This document shows positions 28,849 through 38,000 of a stretch of DNA of 41,043 nucleotides, one piece after another. Position 1 is the first letter of the stretch. The number at the start of each line of letters is the position of its first letter. The notes below the pieces were generated by a model. That model was not told the DNA's origin. It saw only the letters and a program-made list of their open reading frames with translations, and did no database searches. The translations under genes were made by a program, and so were the position numbers. The stretch lies in assembly GCA_029932195.1 (NCBI GenBank), contig JAOZQN010000005.1, positions 1 to 41,043 of the forward strand. Direction: 5' to 3'. The DNA is from Bacteroidales bacterium. Its GTDB lineage: Bacteria; Bacteroidota; Bacteroidia; Bacteroidales; JAOZQN01.

Positions 28849-29412
28849 CTAACTACCTAAGTGTTCTATCAAAATTTTTAATCCTATTAAAATCAGAACA
28901 ATTCCACCAATTATTTGCATCTTTATTTTTAACTTATTAGATAAGAATGCTCCAAATAAAGTGCCTGTCATTGTAAGACAAAAGACTATAAGTCCTACAA
29001 TTACAGCAAAATGAATAATTGATATGCTGATTAATGAAAAACTAATCCCGATTGCCAGAGCATCAATACTTGTAGCCAATGCAAGATATAAAACCATCGC
29101 TGTTTTTGTAGAGATCTTTTTATTATCATCAGATTTTTTTGTTTTAATATCATCAATAATCATTTTTAAACCAATAATAGATAGTATTGAAAAGGCTACC
29201 CAATGGTCAAATGCTGAAATATAATCTTTAATTCCTACACCAACATAATAGCCAATAATAGGCATTATTACATGAAAAAGACCAAACACCAAAGAAAGTT
29301 TTAATGCTGTCTTTACTCTATTTGTTCTAACAACTGTGCCGTAGGAAATTGAAATAACAAAACTGTCTAAAGACAAGCCGATAGCTGTTATTATTATTAT
29401 TATTAAACTCAT
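28849..29412 (-). CDS. mntP: Manganese efflux pump MntP family
   Basis: Six-TM protein with 'GLSLDSFVISISYG' and 'LATSIDALAIGISFSL' motifs. Confidence 0.9.
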   Translation of the reverse strand: MSLIIIIITAIGLSLDSFVISISYGTVVRTNRVKTALKLSLVFGLFHVIMPIIGYYVGVGIKDYISAFDHWVAFSILSIIGLKMIIDDIKTKKSDDNKKISTKTAMVLYLALATSIDALAIGISFSLISISIIHFAVIVGLIVFCLTMTGTLFGAFLSNKLKIKMQIIGGIVLILIGLKILIEHLGS

Positions 29413-29517
29413 TATTATTCAATCTATTTTCAAATACCAATATTTAGGTATTGTATAAAATTTTAAATATCTATTTATTTGCAAATATATTATTTATTAA
29501 TTCTTTAAAAAAAAACC

Positions 29518-30699
29518 ATGAAAAAATTAATTATTATATTATTTGTAACATTGTCTGTAAATGCTTTTTCGCAGACGGACAGCTTGTTAAACGAGCAACA
29601 AAATCTAGCAGAAGAACTAATGAACCGCAACGGTAGCTTAACTATTGGCGGTTATGCTCAAATAGATTACAATCAGCCAATAAACAAAAATATTATTAAC
29701 AATGGAGTATTAGATGTCCATCGTTTGGTTATGTTGTTTGGTTATAAATTTAATTCAAGAACTAATTTTATTACAGAAATTGAGTTTGAACATGTAAAAG
29801 AGGTTTATGTTGAACAGGCTTTTTTGAACTATAAAATAACAAATTACTTAAATTTTAGAGGAGGACTAATGTTAATTCCGATGGGAATTGTTAATGAATA
29901 TCATGAACCACCAACATTTAACGGAGTAGAAAGACCTGGTTTGGATAGTAAAATTACGCCAACTACTTGGCGAGAAATCGGTGCCGGCTTTACAGGGCGT
30001 TTTAATGATATTTCTTTAAAATACCAATTATACACTGTTAATGGATTAAAAGGATACGATGGTGGTGCAAAATTTAGTGGTGCAAAAGGACTACGTAGTG
30101 GCAGACAAAAAGGTGCTAAATCAATAATTAATTCTCCTAATCTAACAGGTCGAATTGATTTTTATGGTGTTAGTGCTTTAAAAATTGGACTTTCAGGATA
30201 TTTTGGCAAATCACAGTCTTCATTATTCAACGGAATAGATAAGTCTGATAATGACTTAGTTTTACAGGCAGACAGTTCGGTTGTGGAAATTTCGATGTTA
30301 GGTGCAGATTTGAGATACAATAAAAAAGGTTTTCAATTAAAAGGACAGTATAATTATGTGTCAATTAATAATACAATCCAATATAATATGTTTACTGGTT
30401 CGGATTTAGGATCTGCAATGTCTGGTTATTATTTAGAATTAGCTTATAATGTGTTTGAATTAACAAAACTAAAAACAGAACTTATTCCATTTGTAAGATA
30501 TGAAAATTATAATACTCATTTTAAAACCAATAATTTTATTTCGGCAGATAATAATTTTCACACAGAAGAAATTGTTTTTGGAATTGGTTGGAAACTTGCA
30601 AGAGGAGCAGTATTAAAAGCAGATTATCAATACTCAAAATCTAAGGCTGAAGACGATTGGAATAATCAATTAAATTTAGGAATTGGAATAATGTTTTAA
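29518..30699 (+). CDS. Outer membrane porin (OprO/OprP-like beta-barrel)
   Basis: Signal peptide; 'GSLTIGGYAQIDYNQPI', 'VEQAFLNYKITNYLNFRGGLMLIPMGIVNEYHEPPTFNGVERP'. Confidence 0.85.
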   Translation: MKKLIIILFVTLSVNAFSQTDSLLNEQQNLAEELMNRNGSLTIGGYAQIDYNQPINKNIINNGVLDVHRLVMLFGYKFNSRTNFITEIEFEHVKEVYVEQAFLNYKITNYLNFRGGLMLIPMGIVNEYHEPPTFNGVERPGLDSKITPTTWREIGAGFTGRFNDISLKYQLYTVNGLKGYDGGAKFSGAKGLRSGRQKGAKSIINSPNLTGRIDFYGVSALKIGLSGYFGKSQSSLFNGIDKSDNDLVLQADSSVVEISMLGADLRYNKKGFQLKGQYNYVSINNTIQYNMFTGSDLGSAMSGYYLELAYNVFELTKLKTELIPFVRYENYNTHFKTNNFISADNNFHTEEIVFGIGWKLARGAVLKADYQYSKSKAEDDWNNQLNLGIGIMF

Positions 30700-30709
30700 C
30701 ATAATAATT

Positions 30710-31276
30710 ATGAAATATTTTATTTATATACTTATTACCTTTGTATTATCTTTTGAGGCACATACTCCTTATCCGAAGGAGTATGAAAAACAGATAAACA
30801 AAGAAATCCGAAAATTATTCGGTAAGAATGAAATTGTGAAAAAACAGCTTGATGTGCCTGACAGCTTGATGTTTGGGGATAATAATTCTTTATATTATTT
30901 GCAGTCAAACGATAGTATAATGGGTTTTATGGCTATTAGAAAAGTTAATGCCTGTTTGGTTGGCGGTTGTAGTAAACCAAACCCTTTGAATGAAGGGAGA
31001 TACGACCATTTTTATTATATTATATTTTTTGACACGAATCATTCAATTCAGAAAGTTAAAATTTTGGATTATCAATCTGACTATGGCTACGAAATTTGCA
31101 GTAGAAATTGGCTGAAACAATTTATTGGATATAAAGGTTGCGAAGTTTCATACGGAAACGAGATTGATGCTATTTCTGGAGCAACCGTTTCGGGTTATGC
31201 AATTGTTACTGATGTTCAAGAGATTTGTGAATTGATTGAAAAAATTAATAATTTAGATTTTTCAGGAGTGCCCTAA
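30710..31276 (+). CDS. FMN-binding domain protein
   Basis: 'VSYGNEIDAISGATVSGYAIVTDV' FMN-binding motif; N-terminal signal. Confidence 0.82.
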   Translation: MKYFIYILITFVLSFEAHTPYPKEYEKQINKEIRKLFGKNEIVKKQLDVPDSLMFGDNNSLYYLQSNDSIMGFMAIRKVNACLVGGCSKPNPLNEGRYDHFYYIIFFDTNHSIQKVKILDYQSDYGYEICSRNWLKQFIGYKGCEVSYGNEIDAISGATVSGYAIVTDVQEICELIEKINNLDFSGVP

Positions 31277-31416
31277 CAGCCAAAACTAATAGAAATCTAA
31301 AATGATTTTCATTTTAAATTTTAGGAGTGCCCTTTATACTAACCTATTCACAGAATTTGTAAAAACCATAAATAAATATTATATTTGTGATTATTTTAAA
31401 CCTAAAAAAACAAACT

Positions 31417-32022
31417 ATGAAATATCCAGACTACTATAACAACGTAAAAACTATAAAGTTAAAAGATTCTCTTTCTAACTTTCTCGGAGTATTTGAGAAT
31501 GGTGAAATAGAATTTACTTACTTAGATATTGTAAAATCTGCTGGACATAGCTGTGCAACAGTCGCAGGAGCTTATATTACAACACTTAAAGCCTTAGAAT
31601 TTCTATATCCAGAGAGTTTACCTGAACGAGGCATGATTAAAGTTGAATTTAACGACAGCGAAACAAATGCCGTAACTGGTGTGATTGCCAATGTAATAGA
31701 AAACATTACAGGAGCAACAGTAATTAGAGGATTTAAAGGAATTGGTGGCAATTTTGTCAGGCATTCTCTTATGAGTTTTGATGCAAATATTGAAGGCGAA
31801 ATAAAATTCACACGACAGGACACAGGAAAATCGGTGGAAACAATTTATGACCACTCATCTGTTCCACAACACCCAGAACAAATGTTACTAATGCAAAAAA
31901 TTATGCAAAAGCAAGCCTCGGAATCTGACAAATTAAAATTTAAAGAAATTTGGCAAAACAGAGTGAAAGAAATTTTGATTGATAATTTTGACAATCCTGA
32001 AATAGTGAGACTTATTAAATAA
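31417..32022 (+). CDS. FmdE-like domain protein
   Basis: 'VKSAGHSCATVAGAYITTLKALEFLYPESLPERGMIKV' resembles the FmdE N-terminal domain; ATG at 31417 follows TATATTTG promoter-like sequence. Confidence 0.6.
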   Translation: MKYPDYYNNVKTIKLKDSLSNFLGVFENGEIEFTYLDIVKSAGHSCATVAGAYITTLKALEFLYPESLPERGMIKVEFNDSETNAVTGVIANVIENITGATVIRGFKGIGGNFVRHSLMSFDANIEGEIKFTRQDTGKSVETIYDHSSVPQHPEQMLLMQKIMQKQASESDKLKFKEIWQNRVKEILIDNFDNPEIVRLIK

Positions 32023-32032
32023 CAATAATTTT

Positions 32033-32063
32033 AACTTTCCAATAGTTCCAATATTGGAAAGTT
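32033..32063. terminator. Bidirectional terminator between convergent genes
   Basis: AACTTTCCAATA-GTTCCAA-TATTGGAAAGTT followed by TTTTATT. Confidence 0.8.
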
Positions 32064-32073
32064 TTTATTAAAA

Positions 32074-35000
32074 TTATTCCACAATTATTTTCTCCACAAA
32101 AATACTATTTTCAGTTTGAATTCTGAGAAAATAGACTCCTGACTCAAATTCTGATAAATCAACTGATAATTCTTTACTATTTACTAATAACTGCTTAATT
32201 ATTTTTCCTGAAACATCAGTAATTTGCAGGCTCAAACCTGACAGGTCTTCAAGACCTGTCAGGTTTATATTTACGATGCCACTTGTTGGATTTGGATATA
32301 TCAAAATATGATTTTCTGAAACCGCATCAATATTAGTTGGTTGTGTAAAATGTATTTCAAACCTAATTAAGTCCGCTCCATTTTCATGAGAAAAATTATA
32401 AACTGGATTTTCTGTTAAGTTTTGATATGTTTCTAATAAATTATCAATCAAATAAATATCTGAGCTTAAATTTATCTCACTTAAATTTATTTCATAAATA
32501 TCAGAATTGTAGCCTCTAAAACCAAGCGGTATTATCTGGTTATCATTAAAATAAGGAACTGCATTTAAAGCAAATTCTACACTTTCGTTGATGCTCCAAA
32601 TTTGTGCCACATTTTCTTCACGAGAATACATTTTATATAAATCAAAATTACTATCAAAAGTAAAATTTGCCTCTGTATTTTCTATGATTTTTGTTTCATC
32701 TGTAAAACTATTTGCCGAAGTTTGTAGAGTAATAAATTGGTTATCAGTTTTAGACGCTCGAAGGTCTTGCAGACGCTTCGAGGTCTTATTACTCTTGTAA
32801 AAATTAGTTGTGTTATGGACTCTTGCTCCATTTTCTACTTCAAAAGTTGCGTTATTTTGGGTTGCATGAACAAAAAAGCCTTGCATGGCAGGAATATATT
32901 GTGTTCCTCCATTTATTCCTCCGCTTGAAGTGTTGTAACCCTTATAGTTATGTGCAATATCATCGTAAAAATAAACACTTGGTTCAACATCTGTTAGATT
33001 GATATTTGTTGCAGTAACATTTGCCGCAGAAAAATCAATTGCCGAAGGATACGGATTTCCCAATAAATGCCAACCTTCATATTCGTCTGATACTGCTGTA
33101 TTTGTCCAACTTAAAGCAGGGCTTGTGTATGTGCCTGTGTGCAAGTCGCCTGTGAAATTTAAAGTTATTTCTGTAAAATAATAAGCATAACCTTCAAAAC
33201 TTGTTAGATTTGGATTTATTACAGTCGTCCAGCCCATGTTCATTGTTCCTGTGAATAATCCACCACCCCAACTGTCTTCAATAGTTTCATCATAAAAGTA
33301 AAAGTTATTTGTGTTGAACATTGTGAGCGGTGCATCAATAGTTGGTGAAGTAAGATAATGCCATTGTGTGCCTTCAAAATACCGTTCAACAGTTGCAGAA
33401 ATACTTGCCGTTGTATTTATAAATGAGCCTGTTCCAGTAGCATCGGATTTTATAAGCAAACCAGTATTTCCTGCTTGATTATCCATTATTCCGTTCACGG
33501 AAAGTGAAAAATCTGGGTTAATTTGCAAATTAGCACCACTGTAAATTGTCAAATTGTTTGTTTCGCCTGCACTGGTAATTATCGGAAAATTATTGCTTTT
33601 CAAACTTACGTCTGGAATTATTGCGTTATCCGCAGAAGTTGGGACTTGTTGTTTTTGCCAATTTGTGGCTGTTGCCCAATCGGTGTCGGTTGTGCCGTGC
33701 CAAACGATAAAATCACATTCGTATTCATCTGCACCAATATCTGGAACGGTTGCATCTCTTGCATCTGCATCAAAATCAGTCGTTACAGTTCCAAGAACTT
33801 GCCCGCCTCCATCAATATAAGTTATTGCAGAAGTGAGAATATGTAGATTTGTTGTGCTAATATAAGGTGCATCTTCTGTAATTGAATTTAGTTCGTAAGT
33901 GCTTGTGCGAGTTTGATAATCAGCCAAAGTTTGGTCGGAAACATTTGTATCATAATAAATTAGATTTTTTGCAGATGGTGTTCCTGAATAATAAAGATTA
34001 TTATCTGATGTTGTTTCAACAGTGCTATACTCTGCTGATTTATACAGTGCTACGGCGAAACCACCAGTTGAAACATCTGTTTTATTTACTACAATATTAT
34101 TTCTAATATCAGAAGTCGCAGTTGCTCCATAAAATCCTTCAATAAAAATACCTGCACTTTCGTTGGTTTCTGCTGTTGATGTAAAATTTAGCAAAATTGA
34201 ATTATTGAAAATATTTGTCGTGCCTTTACGATGCGAAATTCCTCGTGTTGTTGGGTAATTATAGGTATCCGTTCCGGGTGTGCGAATATCTCGGACAAAA
34301 TTATTGTAAATATTTGCCGTGCCTCCAAAAATCTCAATTCCCGAAGCCATATCAACTCCTTCAATATCATAAGTTTCATTATTATAAAAATCAACATCGC
34401 TTTCGTAAGCTCGCAAGCCTACAACCTGGCTATCAGTTCCGTAAAGTCCGTGAACGAGATTATTATAAACGTTTCCTTGATTATTTCCTGCGGTGTAAAT
34501 TCCCAAAGTTCGTAAATCGGTTGTGCCGTTTGTAACTGTATTATGGTGAATATCAAGGTTTTTCTGACTCCATGTGTGAATGCCAACCGCTCGCTCTTCA
34601 ACTCCTGTATGCCCGAAATTATTTACTGTGCAATTTTTTATTTCCGTAGCATCATCATATAAAGCTTCCTGACCAGTAACATCATAGCCATAAATTTTCA
34701 TACCAAAATAAGCATTTTCAACTGTAACATTATCATAAATATTATATGAATTTGCACCAGTCGCATTTGTGGGAGTAATATTTGTCCGAACAAACTGATA
34801 AATTCCAACGGAGTTTACATTGCTGTTATTCAATGTGATAGTGCAATTTTTAATTGTATTATTTTGCGAACCATCGGTTGCCGAAACTGTTGTAATATAA
34901 AAACCATATTCCACTTCCGAACCACCTGAAATTGAAACATCTATACCATCAAAAGTAAAATAGTCGCCACCATTTATGTGAATTCCGTAATCATCATCGT

Positions 35001-38000
35001 CGGTAGTTCCTGTGGGTTGCAAAATTGGATTTGCACCTGCTCCCGATTTCTGAAAAATAATCGTATTTGCCACAGTTCCAGTAATATCCAAAACTGGCAC
35101 GTCTTCAACGAAAGTTTGATTATCATGCACATTAAAAACTACGGCACAAGATATTCCTCTATCATTCAAATCATTAATGGCATCTGTAAAATTATTATAA
35201 TTTAAGCCAGAAGTTGCCAAAGTATTGTCAATTGTGTAAGTTGTTCCGCAAAGAGGACCGCCTGTATCATACTCATCTGCACCAATATCGGGAGTTACTG
35301 CATCACGGTTTTCGTTATCAAAATCGGTGGTAATTCCTGCAATTGGAGTTCCGCCTCCATCAATATTTGAGGCTTGCGTTGGGGCAAGGTGCATATTATA
35401 AGGTAAAACAGTGCTTTTGAATGGCGGATTCTCTTCAATAGAATTAGCATCATTTGGCGAAGGTGTTTGGTAAGCCGCTAAATTTAAGTAACTTGTTCCA
35501 CCTGATTTTTCATAAGCCAAAGCATATTTTGTAATTGCTGAACCATTGTAATACAGATTGTTATCTGAATTTGCTGAAAGTCCAGTAATGTCGGCATTAT
35601 CGCCAAAATATAACACAACGGCTCGTGTGCCTGTGGAGGCAAGCGAATTATTTTCAAAAATATTATTCCGCAAATCTGCAACAGCATTATCAATAAATAA
35701 ACAAGTGCTTTCGTTACCCGAATTTGTAGAAGTATATGCTAAATAAACTGTATTGTAAAATACTGATTGTGTCCCACTTGTGCTTCTAAAACTAATACCT
35801 CGTGTTGAAGGATAACCGTTTGCAGTTGAATTTCCTGATGGTGATTTTATATCATAAACAAAATTATTGTAAACGCTTGAAGTTCCGCCGAATGCTTCAA
35901 TCCCAACAGACATTTTTATGCCTTCAATATCAGAAACTTCATTCAAATAAATATTACAATCAGCCTCATAAGTTCGTATTCCTGCAACTTGGCTATCAGT
36001 TCCGTAAATATCATAAATTCTATTTTTATAGATATTTCCAGAAGAATACTCTGCCAAATAAATACCGTAAGTCCTTAAAGTTGTGCTTCCTGAATAGATT
36101 GTGTTTTCAAAATAGTTGGTGTTTTTTTGCGACCAAGCAATAATTCCTGCGGCACGCAAATTTGAACCTCCAAAATCTGAAATATTACAATTACTAACTT
36201 CGCAGGCATCATCGTAAAGTGGCTCATTTCCAGAAACATCATATCCAAATAAATTCATTCCATAATAGGAATTCTGAATTGTAATATTTTGATATACATT
36301 AAACGAATTTGCTCCGTCGGCAGTTGTCGGATTTATTGAAGTCTGCACAAGCTGATTTATTCCTACCGAATTTGTATTGGACTTATTCAAAGTTACTGAA
36401 CAATTTTTGAATGTATTATGCTGAGAACCATCGGTATCTGAAATATTATAAAGATAATATCCAAATTCCAAAGCCGAACCGCTTGCAATCTGAATATCAA
36501 CACCATCAAAAGTAAAATAATCGCCACCTGCGAGAGCAATTCCTGCATTTGTAGTTGATGCTGTGCCAGTTGGCTTAATTATAGGATTTGCTCCTGAACC
36601 ATCTTTTATAAAAACAACTGGTTTTGTAACATCGCCAGTAGCTGTAATAATTGGTGGGTCTTCGGTGAAAATTTCATCATCGGAAACGAGGAAAGTTACA
36701 CCTCCTGTGCCTACTCCACAATTATTTATGGCATTTATTGCTTCTGTAAAATTCAGATAATCACCACCGTTAGCCGAAATAGTTTTTGTGCCAGCAGGCG
36801 GAGCATAAATTTCAATATTATCAATTGCCCAATAATTTGAGTATGCAGTTCTGTCTGTATAAACCCATCTTACATAGACAGTTGCTTGATTTGAAGCATA
36901 AACCGAAATATCATATTCTAAAAATTCAGGACCAACTGTTACTGTATTTAAAGTTGCTCCAAGTTGAGTCCATGTAGAACCATCATTGCTAATTTCAACA
37001 ACTGCATCGGCAGGGTGACTTGATGACATAATAAAATATTGGTCAAATTCTAAACGAACATCGGTTCGCCCTGTGCAATTAATTGCAGGTGTTTGAAAAA
37101 TAGCATCGGCAGAACCATTTGCGATGTTTGCATAAATATAATCAGCATCTAAAATTGCAAAATCAGCATCAAAATTTGAAGCAGGAATAGACCTTGGTTT
37201 TGGATTATTAAACCTCCAAATAAAGTCAGAATTACTTCCAGAATTATCTGTATTTTGCCAGCCAGAAGGTTGTGTTTGTCCTGAAAAATCTTCCTGCAAA
37301 AGCACACAACATGATGTGCAAACTGGGTCTATTAAAGTTGTAGATGCTATTTTTTCGCAGCCATAAGCGTCTGTTACAGTTACTTGATAAGTTCCTGCGG
37401 GCAGATTTTGAGCCAAATTTGTAGTAGAAACATTTGGCGACCAAACATAAGTGTAAGGTTCTACACCACCAGTTACATTTGCAATTATCTGACCATCAGA
37501 AGCTCCAAAAGAACTTGGGTCTGTGTCGGAAGTTGTTACAGCAAGTAATTGAGCGGCTTCTTCAATTGTAATATTTGCTTGATATGTTGAACAATCATCG
37601 GTAACATCAACAGTATAATTTCCTGCTGAAAGTCCAGATATTGAGGCTATTGTTTGTCCTCCGGGAGTCCATAAATATGTTGGATTAGCACACGGAACAG
37701 AAGTTACACTTGCTGTGCCATCGTTTGCTCCTGTGCAAGTAATATTTGTAGAACTAACAACCATATTTCCTGCTATTTCAGTAAAACGAACAGCATCAAA
37801 AAGTATTTTTTTACTTCCATCGGCAACATCAACTGCATCGCCTACACGCACATAGCCAACTTGTCCTTGCGGAAATTGATAATTTCCCAAATCAACCCAA
37901 GAACCTTGATTTGCAAGTTGATTTACGAAAATAGAGGTATTTCCACCATCATAATAAATTTTATAATATGCCGAAGAAGTTACTGCTGCCGCTGAATAAG

